A DNA stretch of 64,000 nucleotides. It comes from Bdellovibrio sp. ZAP7. GTDB lineage: Bacteria; Bdellovibrionota_B; Oligoflexia; Oligoflexales; RGVZ01. The notes below the pieces were generated by a model. That model saw only the letters and a list, made by a program, of their open reading frames with translations, ran no database searches and was not told the DNA's origin. The number at the start of each line of letters is the position of its first letter. Positions within the stretch are counted from its first letter, which is position 1. The DNA is taken from contig CAMDKS010000001.1 in NCBI GenBank assembly GCA_945900755.1, forward strand, positions 127,491-191,490, read 5' to 3'. Below, piece after piece: positions 1-9,697 of the stretch. The position numbers were made by a program, and so were the translations under genes.

Positions 1-597
1 GCACCTTGGAAAAAGGCTGTGTTCATGACACTTGTAGGTTTTATAATTTCTCAGACCTTCCAATATTTGTGTGGATCAATTCTCAATATGAATTTTCAGG
101 TGGCTTTGGCTCCAGGATCAAATCCAATAGCATCTATTTTTGAGCTGCTTGCAAGTGGGAACATTCTAGCAATATGGCGACGCACCTTCGACACCGTTCA
201 CACCTACGGGTGGGCTCTAGGAAACGCATTTCAGCTCACCGCTTTAATTGCAATACCCATGATAATATTAATGCGCGATCGACGGGCTAAATTATTTTTG
301 GGAATACTGTTTTTACCTAGTATCACGACTTTTTGGATGTTTATGCTGGCTAAAAGTTTTTACACCGAATTTCCGCGTTTGGTGTACTCAGCCTATCCTG
401 CTGTTTATATCTTAGGAGGAGCAGCTCTAGCTCGTCTTGAATTAGTAACTTCTGTAAAAAATCGAAACCGATTTTATAGTCGAATTGCTTGGGGAATCGT
501 AATGGTGAACTTTATCTACCTGAATATTGACGCCTGGGGTTTCCCCCAAATTTATTATCGATGGTTCTACCGCACCTTGAAATTTCACGCCGACTGA
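1..597 (+). CDS. GT-C-like polytopic membrane protein, 3' end (partial at window edge)
   Basis: The reading frame is open from base 1 and ends in TGA at 595-597, so the gene begins upstream of the window. An internal ATG at 19 is not a convincing start because coding continues before it. The visible ~198 residues are hydrophobic with several membrane segments. The tail carries an FPRLVYSAYP motif and ends in a WGFPxIYxxWFYRT segment. The same two motifs, at the same spacing, close the protein at 4170-5909 on the opposite strand, so the two are paralogs in inverted orientation. No catalytic domain is visible in this fragment. Role in glycan assembly is inferred from the paralog and the neighbourhood. 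Confidence 0.75.
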   Translation, partial: APWKKAVFMTLVGFIISQTFQYLCGSILNMNFQVALAPGSNPIASIFELLASGNILAIWRRTFDTVHTYGWALGNAFQLTALIAIPMIILMRDRRAKLFLGILFLPSITTFWMFMLAKSFYTEFPRLVYSAYPAVYILGGAALARLELVTSVKNRNRFYSRIAWGIVMVNFIYLNIDAWGFPQIYYRWFYRTLKFHAD

Positions 598-763
598 AGT
601 GGAAAAAAATTGATAGTGTATGAGGTCAATAGAAACCCACTTGGTGACCTTGCATTTGGCAAGGAGGGTATGTAGGGTGGCTTCGCTCGATCGTACGATT
701 CCGCTTTTCAAAACTATCTACTTCTTCACCAGTCCCAAACAGCTCGACTAAGGCCATTCGCCA

Positions 764-2764
764 TTAAGGAAACGCCGTCGGAGGGCTCTTACGGTGGTAA
801 ATCCTGTAGCCAGCCGGTAACGGTGTTTGCAGATCAAAGCGAGCTAGGTCGATTGGGTCCGGCGCAGAGCCGCCAACAAATAGAAAAAAGTCGACCCCTA
901 AGCGTGAAAATGCGGCATTATTTGCCGATATATTGGCAACAATTTGACCTGGCGACGGACTCGTAAAGTTAACGTTTGGGCCCACCTCTGGTACAAATGT
1001 CAAAAAAGCACACTGATTATAAATGTCCACAAATTTACCTTCTGGGTCAAGAATGCTCAGGCTTTTGAGTGGCGGCCCACACCCATAACCACCGATTGAT
1101 TTGACACCAAGCATCCTAAGCAAATTACCCACTGGCCATAGAGATTGGTCACTAATCACAGCCCACTTACCTGGCCCAAAATTTCCATCTGCAATTAATA
1201 CGTCTTTAGAAATGGCGTTGTTACGGAGATAATTTATTCCGCCCCTCACCACCGGATTAAACCGGTAGGTTCCGTAAAAATTAATCATTAAAATGCCCGC
1301 AAAAAACAATACTGGCTTCCTAAAGCCCAAAAATATCAGAGCTAAAATAAAATTTAGGCTCAAGAGCTTCACCGCTAATCGGGTAGAGTAGTGAGGAGAA
1401 CCCCCGATCAAACCAGACAGCACGTAGCCTAATAATCCAGTCCACGCCGCGGCAATGAGTACTGTTGGCAGAATTTTCTTTACGGAATGCCGGTAGCCAC
1501 TACCGTCAAACATTTCAGCACAGACCACGGCCGCCAAACATAAATCGGCAAGCAGTAACGCCATCTGAGTTCGATTGGACGTACTTCGCTTCATCATCGT
1601 GATCTCAGCCAACCACTCGGGAAAACCGATAATTGAGTAGGAGAGCATAAATACAATAAACGCCGCCAAAATGATCGATAACACACTTGGCCAGCGTTTT
1701 TTTTGAATACACATCATGAACTGACCCAAAAAAATCAGCGGCGTAAAAAACATTCCAAAGCTGGCCTCACACACGTTACCCCAATTTCCCCAATTAGTTT
1801 TTGGGTCCAAAACTAAGAAATAATTAGTAAAGAAGTAGTTCCACTGCATGCCCCCACCTAACGAAAAGCGCTGGCCTGGATATGTCGTGTGCATGATCGA
1901 CTGCATTTGGTCACGACCAGATACCCAAAACGAGATCACTGCCAGTGAGACCATCAGGAGAGCGATAAATATTGCACCCACGCGAAAATTTAATGCCTCT
2001 TTCAGATCTAAAATCTTCCTATGATCGACGATATATCCGACCGCAATGGCCGCCATTAATAGACCAATCGTGACTTGAATGGGCGGATATATATAGTGAA
2101 ACGCAAGACACCCGGTCGACCATCCAAGCAACACCCCGTTCCAAAGAATTATTTTGGGTCGTTTGCTGTATAAAACATGAACCACCGCCACCAACAAAAA
2201 TGTGGCATGCAAAGGAATTTGCGCTTTATGCAAAGACCACATTTGAATCATCGGAGAACTGCAAAATCCCGCAGCACCCAATATCGACCACCAAAAACGA
2301 TTTTTTGTGAGAAGCTGTAAAAGCAAGAATATGCCGTAGAAAAGCCCTAATAATACAGACCACCACATCCAGGCGAGCCCCGCGTCGACGCCAAAAACAA
2401 AACCCCAAGTGGAAGGTCTAAACAGGCCAATCGGGTGCAACACAGGGGTCTGCATCGGCATCATCATGCTCTGGCCGTCACCAATATTGGGGTTGTCGAC
2501 TGGGAATCTCGGGGAACTGGCCGCCTGAGCGATCACCATAGGCAAGTCTAATGCCCAGTCGTCGCTGCGGATTCCTTGTGGCTCATTAAATTTGACCTCA
2601 ACAGGCTTGGTATGGTCCAGATATTCGTGCCACATTGGTAAAGAGTATCCGTGGAGCCCGAGCATGCATAAAACGGCAAAAACGCTCATTAAAAAAAGGA
2701 CAAAACGCTGATGGGCTAAGTCCCATTTCAAAAGTACTGGTTCAATGAAGGAATTTGACAACAT
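764..2764 (-). CDS. Large polytopic membrane protein, YfhO/GT-C-like, function unknown
   Basis: A 666-residue integral membrane protein with about a dozen hydrophobic segments. After the first membrane segment comes an extracytoplasmic region with an IRSDDWALDLP motif (about residues 65-75). This resembles the IRSDEW-type motif of large uncharacterised membrane proteins related to YfhO and GT-C glycosyltransferases. The last ~130 residues form a soluble, probably periplasmic, domain. It starts with ATG after a weak GAGAG ribosome site. The next gene upstream (4170-2902) lies 137 bp away on the same strand. A lipid-linked sugar transferase or flippase-like role is possible, but no active-site residue can be assigned. 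Confidence 0.75.
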   Translation of the reverse strand: MLSNSFIEPVLLKWDLAHQRFVLFLMSVFAVLCMLGLHGYSLPMWHEYLDHTKPVEVKFNEPQGIRSDDWALDLPMVIAQAASSPRFPVDNPNIGDGQSMMMPMQTPVLHPIGLFRPSTWGFVFGVDAGLAWMWWSVLLGLFYGIFLLLQLLTKNRFWWSILGAAGFCSSPMIQMWSLHKAQIPLHATFLLVAVVHVLYSKRPKIILWNGVLLGWSTGCLAFHYIYPPIQVTIGLLMAAIAVGYIVDHRKILDLKEALNFRVGAIFIALLMVSLAVISFWVSGRDQMQSIMHTTYPGQRFSLGGGMQWNYFFTNYFLVLDPKTNWGNWGNVCEASFGMFFTPLIFLGQFMMCIQKKRWPSVLSIILAAFIVFMLSYSIIGFPEWLAEITMMKRSTSNRTQMALLLADLCLAAVVCAEMFDGSGYRHSVKKILPTVLIAAAWTGLLGYVLSGLIGGSPHYSTRLAVKLLSLNFILALIFLGFRKPVLFFAGILMINFYGTYRFNPVVRGGINYLRNNAISKDVLIADGNFGPGKWAVISDQSLWPVGNLLRMLGVKSIGGYGCGPPLKSLSILDPEGKFVDIYNQCAFLTFVPEVGPNVNFTSPSPGQIVANISANNAAFSRLGVDFFLFVGGSAPDPIDLARFDLQTPLPAGYRIYHRKSPPTAFP

Positions 2765-2901
2765 GGACTCTCACGGCTTTAGCAGTAAAGTTCTATTGGT
2801 TTAGGTTCATGACGAGATCGCCGAAACCGTAGCACGAGCACTCCTCGTCGTTAACTGGGTCGGCGCCGTACCGGGACCCTTTAGGTGTATCAATAAAACA
2901 C

Positions 2902-4170
2902 CTAAGGCCACCAGACATACCCAATATAGTGAAGAGCAATTGCAGTTTGCAGAGAGTGGGCAGCAGCGACATAGGGCAACAAGTGTCTTTTACTCATCTT
3001 CACCAAATAGAAGCCGACCAAAGGATAGAGCATAGCAAGCATAAAAATCCAGAGCCGCGGAATTTCTTCCCGATTAACTCCAGAGGCATTAAGAATCAAA
3101 AGCGTTGCCGCAAACGTTATTGCGTATCCTTTAGCATTTCTAAACGCGACTGTATCTGCCAGTCTAAGAGTAAAAGAGCCATACAATAAAACTAGCAGGG
3201 ACGCATAACCAAGGCCTATTGAAAAATCGAAAAAATTTCGAAAGAACCAATCGATCGATCGATAGCCACTATAGTAGTGGGCATTAACGGCAACAAGCTC
3301 CAGAAATCTGGGAATACTCCAAAATCCTGTCGCTACTCCAAAGAGCTGAATTGAGAGCGAAAAAAACAACAATGCCCCCAGCCCGACTCGCACTATCTGC
3401 AGTGATGTTAACTTCTTGCGAATCCAAGCGGCTCCCAAGATCCATATATGAAATAGCCCACAAACTAGTGGCAGAGGCTCAAACATAAAAAGCACAAAGA
3501 AAGAGAGGCCAACCAAAATTATCCAGCGCCAGGCCCCCGACTCTACTGCCCTCAACATGCAATATAGGCTTCCTAATAGAATTGTTGGGCTGACAATATT
3601 CAAGAGAGGGAAAAAATAGATTTTTGCTGGACAAAGCCAATACAGGACCGCCGAAGCGAATGCCGCATTACGATTTTGAAATAGGCGCATCGATATGGAA
3701 TAGATAAACACGCCGCCCAAATTCGAAAGAAGAAGAATAAGTGCCGCAAAAAGTCTGGGATGATCGCCGAAGAGTCCCAAACCATAGTAGAGCATTGCTT
3801 TACCCGGCATATTGGAGGTTGCATGGAGCGGCAAGGTTCGGCGAACCGCGGAGTAATTAGCTAGATAATCGCGAAGTGGATATTTTTGAGCGACGGTATA
3901 GAAAGAATTTGCCATCTCGTGCTGCACCATCGAACCAGTGCTGCGCTCCGGGAGCAGCTGAAAAACCCATTGCAAGAGAATGACAAACAAAAAAGACAAC
4001 CAAAAATATTTGCGCGGATGCTTTTCTCCGAATGTATTTTGGTTGAACCACCACCAAACCAGCGGGCACAAAGCGAGAGAAAGGCAAAATGAGTACATGG
4101 GCATTGGCGATTTCATCAGGGGATAAGCGTTATCAATCCCTGCAAGCAGAACCCTTAAAATCTCCAGCAT
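2902..4170 (-). CDS. Polytopic membrane protein, GT-C/GT39-like
   Basis: A protein of 422 residues with about ten hydrophobic segments. The first extracytoplasmic loop holds charged residues (YPLRDYLANYSAVRRT), and the pattern of later helices resembles GT39/ArnT-type lipid-donor glycosyltransferases. The ATG at 4170-4168 overlaps the TAA of the upstream gene (TAATG), suggesting translational coupling. An in-frame ATG at 4233 would add 21 residues inside the upstream gene and looks less likely. It is very probably co-expressed with 4170-5909. Substrate is unknown, and the acidic catalytic pair of GT39 enzymes cannot be assigned with certainty by eye. Confidence 0.72.
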   Translation of the reverse strand: MLEILRVLLAGIDNAYPLMKSPMPMYSFCLSLALCPLVWWWFNQNTFGEKHPRKYFWLSFLFVILLQWVFQLLPERSTGSMVQHEMANSFYTVAQKYPLRDYLANYSAVRRTLPLHATSNMPGKAMLYYGLGLFGDHPRLFAALILLLSNLGGVFIYSISMRLFQNRNAAFASAVLYWLCPAKIYFFPLLNIVSPTILLGSLYCMLRAVESGAWRWIILVGLSFFVLFMFEPLPLVCGLFHIWILGAAWIRKKLTSLQIVRVGLGALLFFSLSIQLFGVATGFWSIPRFLELVAVNAHYYSGYRSIDWFFRNFFDFSIGLGYASLLVLLYGSFTLRLADTVAFRNAKGYAITFAATLLILNASGVNREEIPRLWIFMLAMLYPLVGFYLVKMSKRHLLPYVAAAHSLQTAIALHYIGYVWWP

Positions 4171-5909
4171 TATTGAGTACCCATGGGTCGCGTTCGATAA
4201 AACCAAGAAAAATAAATACCCGGGAAACCCCATACATCAGCATTTAGATAGATCCAATTTGCAAAAATGAACGACCCAGCGACAATTTTACCCACACCGT
4301 CCCTCCATCGATTCAGACGACCTTCCACTTCCGCAATACTAAGCCCAGCCAGCAGATAAACCATCGGATAGGCAGAATAGACCAATCTTGGGAAGTCCGT
4401 GTACAGGCTTCTTGCCATATAAAACATACAGTAGGTCATAAGCCCCGGTAGCAGGAGGCAAAGCAGAAAACTCTTTGATTTGCATTTCACGAATAGAAAC
4501 AAACCGGCTAAAGCAGGAACAATTGTCAGCGGAAACGCGCAGAGCATGGCATCTGCGTATGCAAAAAAACTCGTACAGAAGTGAACAAACACATCTTTAG
4601 GAATGACAGACTGAATAAATGCTTTAATTGATACAAATGGATGCTGCTCAATGTTAGTAAGCGTCGGTATATAAGTGATTTCAGGGACCTGAGTTCCCAA
4701 AAACAGAAAACCTTGAGATAAAGTAATCCCCGTCAATATTATCACAGAGACCCCCCACCATCGGGCGCCAAGCGAGATACCAAGGATCGGCAAAGCAACA
4801 ATCCACGGCGCACCTTCATACATAAGTAAAAATAGCCCAAAGGCGGCCCCAACACCGATATATTCACCGATTGTTGCTTGTGGTCGAGTACACACCCAAT
4901 AAAATGAAGCAAGAAAAACTGCAATTGAGCAAATAGCCATCGTGTAGACCATTGGCTGGGCGACATACAGTATAACGCCCTGAGCTGACACCATAAAAAA
5001 GCTGCTGTAAAGCGCTACTCGCTTGTCAAAAACCCGGTTTGCCAAATAAGCAATAGCTGCAACGGCCATAAACCATGCAACGCAATTCATCACCAACCAA
5101 ACATAGAAGGAATTAAAAAAGACCGCAAAATGTGAAACAAAATACGCCGGAAGGGCTCGAGAAATAAGCACACTAACTGAGTGTTGAGCGTTAAAGAATA
5201 ATTCTTCAGCAGGCCGAAAAACGAAGTAGTCGAAATTTACAGCGCCTTTACCATCCGGAAAAAGAAAATAGTGGTACCAGTACTTTTCTGACTTCGCGAG
5301 TTCAAAGTGAGGCAAATAGGTATAAGGGGACCTTAGTGACAGATGCATCCACGTCTGAAGGAGAATTGTACCCCATGCAATGATGGCCATTCGCCGAGTT
5401 AATGGAAATTCCTCATTGCGGGTGAATCTCCAGATCAGACACCAGCCTATCAACAAGCTCGAAGCAAATAGTATTGCCTCTCCAGGTATCGCCGGCAGCA
5501 GTGCAAAAGCTGAAGGAAACCAGTCCGTCTGTGACACAGGAACACTGGGGTCCTTCCAATCAAACATGGCTTTGTTAGACAAGCCAAAGAAAAATTTCTC
5601 CAAGCCCAACCAGTGAAACGGCAAAGTGCAGGTGAAAAAGACGAAAACGCTAAGCCCAAGCCGCAACGCCCGATCATGGAGAAGTTTTACGGCAAAAAAA
5701 CGGAAAGTGCCAAACAAACAAAGGAACAAATATGCTGAGAGCAAGTAGGTTCTGGTGCTAAATGGAATCGTCTTGGATGACCAATCAAAGCGACCGTAGA
5801 GTAGTGCAAGGCCAGAAACCAAGGCTAGGCTCTCAAACAAAAGCCGAGATCCACAAGATTGGAATTTGAGAGAAGATCGAGATGCGCTTTTACCGGATTT
5901 CTTGTCCAC
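4170..5909 (-). CDS. Polytopic membrane protein, GT-C-like, paralog of the 1-597 protein
   Basis: A 579-residue membrane protein with many hydrophobic helices. It starts at a GTG with a GAGGAT ribosome site about 8 bases upstream. The charged N-terminus (about 15 residues, Lys/Ser rich) is cytoplasmic by the positive-inside rule. The C-terminal region has FPRLVYSAYP and WGFPGIYFSWFYRT, shared with the partial gene at the left edge. The loop near residue 140 contains the aromatic and acidic residues typical of lipid-donor glycosyltransferase loops. Its stop codon overlaps the next start. Function is inferred only as an envelope glycan enzyme. Confidence 0.72.
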   Translation of the reverse strand: MDKKSGKSASRSSLKFQSCGSRLLFESLALVSGLALLYGRFDWSSKTIPFSTRTYLLSAYLFLCLFGTFRFFAVKLLHDRALRLGLSVFVFFTCTLPFHWLGLEKFFFGLSNKAMFDWKDPSVPVSQTDWFPSAFALLPAIPGEAILFASSLLIGWCLIWRFTRNEEFPLTRRMAIIAWGTILLQTWMHLSLRSPYTYLPHFELAKSEKYWYHYFLFPDGKGAVNFDYFVFRPAEELFFNAQHSVSVLISRALPAYFVSHFAVFFNSFYVWLVMNCVAWFMAVAAIAYLANRVFDKRVALYSSFFMVSAQGVILYVAQPMVYTMAICSIAVFLASFYWVCTRPQATIGEYIGVGAAFGLFLLMYEGAPWIVALPILGISLGARWWGVSVIILTGITLSQGFLFLGTQVPEITYIPTLTNIEQHPFVSIKAFIQSVIPKDVFVHFCTSFFAYADAMLCAFPLTIVPALAGLFLFVKCKSKSFLLCLLLPGLMTYCMFYMARSLYTDFPRLVYSAYPMVYLLAGLSIAEVEGRLNRWRDGVGKIVAGSFIFANWIYLNADVWGFPGIYFSWFYRTRPMGTQ

Positions 5910-5964
5910 AACTTATATCCTCAGAGTATTGATTCTCATAATTCAAAAGCAAATTTTGAAAAAA

Positions 5965-7596
5965 CTACTGAACTTTGGCCTTGAGCAGCGAAAGCAATCC
6001 AAACGAGGACGTCCTAACTTCAAATAGGCTCTTCTCCCCCACCAATTCAGCATGACGTTTGACACCAGCCTCATCAAGAACAATAAATTCAATATTCTTC
6101 TCAGTGAGCGCGGCCATTTTATTTAACGGAAATGGTCCGGTAAAATGCCAAGCTATGGCGCTGTCAGCAAAATACGAGAAGAATGGCTGCAACAGAAAGA
6201 TGTCCTCCGGTAGCTCAACCCATACTACCGGTGGAGAAGGTAGCTTCTGAGTTTTCAGAAAGGAGCCAATCTCCGCGTACCCCTCCTCAGTTTGACGGCT
6301 CCCTAAGTAATCCTTGGAATAATACTCGGTGCCCTGAAAGGACAAAAAGAGAACGCCTGCCGTCAGAAGATAGGCCGAATAACGCCGTTTGACTCCCCAA
6401 GCCGGCGCGACATCAAGTACTATGCTCACCATCCCAAGTGCCACTAAGAGAAAGAGAAAACTGCACATCGGGGTCAAATAGCGGAGATCAATATGAAACA
6501 GGTAGTTGGCGAAGCCACTTAAGTGCAAGGCAAGAAACAGCGCTGCAAACGGCCTGTATCGTTTAGACCTAGGATGCAATAGCCCTATAAGAAATATAAA
6601 AACGCCACCGACAAAGTAAGTTGGGGATCGAAAGATCAATGAGGTTCCCACAACCAGATTTTGAACGAAGCGCCTCCATACCGGTTGTGGATGATTCCAA
6701 ATAAGGTAAAGGAGGCTCCCCTTATTGGACTCGATTGAACCATAGATTTGCTGGCTCTCAACATAGCCGAGATTGTCCCCATTGGCGACAGTACCTCCAG
6801 ACTTCGAATGCACTTCGCCTGTATAGTAAGTGTAAATCGCGTTATCAGCGACGATGTCGTAGGCCTTGGCTGCCTGATGATAGTAAACATCTTTCGGAAG
6901 GTAGAAGAGCAAAAAAACAAACGCGAAAACTCCGAGACATTTGACAGCCCGCAATCTGGGCATCTTTCCCCAAACGTAAAGCCCAGTAACACACCAACAA
7001 ACAGCGAACGATAGAATCATTTCATAGCGAGCCAAAAACGCACATCCCCACAGTACCCCTGCCACTGCGAAACGCCCAAACGAGCTCCCTCGCCAAGCAA
7101 CGACGGTCGCCAAGATGGCCCAGCCTAACACGCTTAACAAACCGAGATGACTAGCATAATGATGGGTCGCCCAAGGGAATTTGGTGAACAACGGCGTGGT
7201 CAGAAGCAAGAGTGCGGCTAGATTTCCCGCCTTCGAACCAGCAATCGTTTTGAACAGATAGAAGATTGAAGCAAGAAACGAGGAAAGCGCAACCACATGC
7301 AGAGTCCTGTATACATCGACTGGATGGGTGACAAACCGTTCGATGATGGCGCAAAGAAAGGGCGCGAACATGGGGCGAGAAAGGGCCGGCGGGTCCAGCG
7401 GGGCAAATACATAACCCCAGCCATTGAATAAGCTCTTGCCAAGCAATGCCTCGATGAGGTTGAAGCCAATGTACCGAATCTTAACGATTTGCTGATAGCT
7501 TATCGCACCGTAGACCAAAAGCCAGAGCCATGGATGCCGCCACAAAAAGGCAAATCTATCGAGCCTTAGCGGCCATTTTTTCAAAATAAAATTCAT
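5965..7596 (-). CDS. GT39/ArnT-like membrane glycosyltransferase (GT-C fold)
   Basis: A protein of 543 residues with about eleven hydrophobic helices and a C-terminal soluble domain of ~100 residues. After the first helix, a large loop ends in SRPMFAPFLCAII. This is followed by a helix series and an FLARYEMIL segment (near residue 190), a pattern common in GT39/PMT_2-type glycosyltransferases. Such enzymes move a sugar from a polyprenyl-phosphate donor to a periplasmic acceptor. The start ATG follows GGAAA closely. There are 55 bp between its stop and the next gene downstream, so one transcript probably covers 7596 to 764. Donor and acceptor are not predictable here. Confidence 0.75.
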   Translation of the reverse strand: MNFILKKWPLRLDRFAFLWRHPWLWLLVYGAISYQQIVKIRYIGFNLIEALLGKSLFNGWGYVFAPLDPPALSRPMFAPFLCAIIERFVTHPVDVYRTLHVVALSSFLASIFYLFKTIAGSKAGNLAALLLLTTPLFTKFPWATHHYASHLGLLSVLGWAILATVVAWRGSSFGRFAVAGVLWGCAFLARYEMILSFAVCWCVTGLYVWGKMPRLRAVKCLGVFAFVFLLFYLPKDVYYHQAAKAYDIVADNAIYTYYTGEVHSKSGGTVANGDNLGYVESQQIYGSIESNKGSLLYLIWNHPQPVWRRFVQNLVVGTSLIFRSPTYFVGGVFIFLIGLLHPRSKRYRPFAALFLALHLSGFANYLFHIDLRYLTPMCSFLFLLVALGMVSIVLDVAPAWGVKRRYSAYLLTAGVLFLSFQGTEYYSKDYLGSRQTEEGYAEIGSFLKTQKLPSPPVVWVELPEDIFLLQPFFSYFADSAIAWHFTGPFPLNKMAALTEKNIEFIVLDEAGVKRHAELVGEKSLFEVRTSSFGLLSLLKAKVQ

Positions 7597-8203
7597 TTTC
7601 CATCTATATTGACAGCTAATTTAAAAACAATTCAGATACAAGGATTATCGCGCAAACAACTAGATTTTTAATCATTTCTTTCTCCATAATGTTTGCTACG
7701 AAGCATCCACAAAACGGAGAAAACAATCACCAGACCAATGGTATCTCAATACTTCCCATCAAAGCAACGAAATCTTTTTCCGGACTTTGCTCTAGGTGCG
7801 CCGCAGGCGCAAGATTATTGTTGGAGGTAAGCTCATGATCTAACAATAGTCTGTCAAAGCTGCTGCGGTAAAGACATGGAAAATCGGCGCAACCGATCCG
7901 ACCTCGAGCTGTCTGACATCTCTCGTATGTATATTGGATAGACGGCTTTGAGCTTGCCGGCAGCGGCTGGCGCAATTCCCCCAAGGAAAAAATTCAATTT
8001 ACGCAGGCCGACTCAAGAGCGTGGATAGCCGATTTGTAGACCTATAAAACAAATTATTTTGACTCCCAAGGCTTTCTCAAATGAAGCTTTTGCGATAGTA
8101 TTAGATGTGAAATAATATTTTGAGACAGGACCAATAACATAGGTACCTTTTGCTCACAGACCAAAAAATATTATTTTTTGCTAACCACTATAGAAGGAAA
8201 AAA
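7597..8203. other. 607-bp intergenic region between divergent genes
   Basis: The only gap over 300 bases in the window. It separates the minus-strand GT-C genes from the plus-strand metalloprotease. A sigma70-like promoter lies near its right end (8090-8118). A minus-strand frame at 7727-7984 (85 codons, TTG start) has no clear ribosome site and no recognisable domain, so it is not called. No RNA gene, repeat or mobile element is visible. Confidence 0.6.
8090..8118 (+). promoter_or_regulatory. Putative sigma70-type promoter for the metalloprotease gene
   Basis: TTGCGA (8090-8095) and TAATAT (8113-8118) are separated by exactly 17 bases. Transcription would begin near 8125, giving a leader of about 80 nt before the ATG at 8204. 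The match is by eye to the consensus. Confidence 0.45.
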
Positions 8204-9610
8204 ATGAAGCGTCCCTTGATTCTTATCTTGTTGCTGTTCAAAGTTTCAGTAGTAGCCGGCTGTAGATCCCGCAATGAGTCGAGCGATGCAAAGGGTTTTG
8301 TGTACACCGGCAAAACCTGGAAAGACTCGCAGCATATTCCGATTTGCTGGCTCAACCCCGAAACGGCCGTACCAGAAGTTCGGGACGATCTCAAACTCAT
8401 CATTCAACAGCAGTATGAAGGTCGTACCGGTGTGCGCTTTGTGGGCTGGCAAACCTGCGGTGCCGAAGATCTCACCAAAGAGGTCATACGTGTCCGCTTC
8501 TCGCAAGCGCCGCAAGGAACTGTAGACGGAGGTTTGACCATCTCATCTGCCGGCCGTAGTATCCTTGGGCCAGCCAGCACGGCTGTGCCAGGCGAAGCAA
8601 ACGCAACCCTCATTATTCGAGTCAAACTGGATTGGAATAATTACAGTCTAGAGAGCAATCGGTGGACTGGTCGCAAAGTCTTTTTGCACGAGGTGGGGCA
8701 TGCAATTGGCCTAGCGCACGAACACCAGCGCGACGACTCCAGCTGCCATCCTCAGATCGACGGCCTCAACCCAGGAAATGTGGAGCCCATCACCGCACCT
8801 GGTTATGTTAAAATCAGCGCCTACGACGCACTTTCCGTGATGAACTACTGTAACAACTCATATTCGTCCTCGGAAGGTATCGATGCAACAATATCCGTCG
8901 GCGACGTCCAGGCAGTGAATTATCTTCACGACCTATTCAGCGAAGTTGCCGGCAATGCGAAGGAGATCGCAACCGGTGCTGACGGTTCGGTCTGGATCAT
9001 TGGCACCGACCCGGTGGGAGCTAACGGTGACTTTGGCATCTATAAATGGGATGGTTCCACTTGGCAGAACCAGGGCGGTGGCGCAGCTCATATTGCGGTC
9101 GCACCGAACGGAGTGGCTTGGATAGTAAACTCCATCGGCGAGATCTTCCGACGTGAAGGCGCGACCTGGGCCCATATGCCGGGAGCAGGAAAGGACATTG
9201 CAGCTGGTTCGGACGGTAGCATTTATGTAATTGGCGGCGACTCTGGCATCTACAAGTGGGACAATACTACTTGGCAAAACTATGGGGGGCAGGCCACCAA
9301 CATTGCGGGTGGGCATAATGGTAATCCATGGGTCGTGAACTCGGAACATCAAATTTTTCAGCTCCAAGGATCGGCGTGGGTACAGCAGCCGGGACTAGCC
9401 AACGACATCGCAACCGGTTCAGACGGTTCGGTCTGGGTGACCGGCACCGACCCGGTAGGAGTTAACGGCAACTTTGGCATTTATAAATGGGATGGTTCCA
9501 CTTGGCAGAACCAGGGCGGTTCGGGAATTAAGATCGCTGTAGACAGAAACGGCCTACTTTGGAAAATCAGCTCCAGTAACAATATCTTTTTAGCGAAGCG
9601 ATTATTTTGA
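8204..9610 (+). CDS. Secreted lipoprotein metalloprotease (astacin-like M12A) with tectonin-repeat C-terminus
   Basis: A 468-residue predicted lipoprotein. The ATG at 8204 is preceded by AGAAGG (8192-8197). An upstream in-frame start at 8150 would bury the signal peptide and is rejected. Residues 1-20 are a signal peptide ending in the lipobox VAGC, so Cys20 would be lipidated. Residues ~30-235 are a metzincin domain with the zinc motif HEVGHAIGLAH (His162, Glu163, His166, His172) and a Met-turn SVMNY (Met213). Residues ~240-468 hold about six tectonin-like beta-propeller repeats with recurring IYKWDGSTW and GSDGSVW units. It likely acts at the outer membrane or outside the cell; tectonin repeats often bind sugars or lipids. 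It is an outlier among the glycan genes. The last ORF on the other strand ends 87 bp away (convergent). Confidence 0.88.
   Translation: MKRPLILILLLFKVSVVAGCRSRNESSDAKGFVYTGKTWKDSQHIPICWLNPETAVPEVRDDLKLIIQQQYEGRTGVRFVGWQTCGAEDLTKEVIRVRFSQAPQGTVDGGLTISSAGRSILGPASTAVPGEANATLIIRVKLDWNNYSLESNRWTGRKVFLHEVGHAIGLAHEHQRDDSSCHPQIDGLNPGNVEPITAPGYVKISAYDALSVMNYCNNSYSSSEGIDATISVGDVQAVNYLHDLFSEVAGNAKEIATGADGSVWIIGTDPVGANGDFGIYKWDGSTWQNQGGGAAHIAVAPNGVAWIVNSIGEIFRREGATWAHMPGAGKDIAAGSDGSIYVIGGDSGIYKWDNTTWQNYGGQATNIAGGHNGNPWVVNSEHQIFQLQGSAWVQQPGLANDIATGSDGSVWVTGTDPVGVNGNFGIYKWDGSTWQNQGGSGIKIAVDRNGLLWKISSSNNIFLAKRLF
8966..9520 (+). repeat. Two near-identical 114-bp direct repeats inside the tectonin-coding region
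   Basis: Bases 8966-9079 and 9407-9520 match at most positions with a constant offset of 441 bp. Both encode the stretch from IATG through GTDPVG and WDGSTWQNQGG. The intervening repeats (IYKWDNTTW and others) are more diverged at DNA level. The pattern suggests recent duplication or gene conversion of a repeat pair in the propeller. Confidence 0.8.
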
Positions 9611-9697
9611 TTGGACTGGTCTGGATTCAAACCAGAAATCAAAAAGGGGATACTGGAACTTGATTCCCTAATTTCGACCTACCAAAGCGCTGTTGTT

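Noticed and set aside
648-664. Perfect hairpin CCTTGC/GCAAGG between convergent genes
   Set aside because: Six-base stem with no T-run on either strand, so a terminator call is not justified.
7727-7984. An 85-codon minus-strand frame in the 607-bp gap
   Set aside because: TTG start, no clear ribosome site, no recognisable domain, and no coding neighbour in phase. Could be a decayed gene but not supported.
8966-9520. Mobile element or CRISPR-like repeat
   Set aside because: The repeats are in frame and encode tectonin units, so they are protein-domain repeats.
9608-9646. Palindromic stretch after the metalloprotease stop
   Set aside because: The stem is broken by mismatches and no clear U-tract follows.
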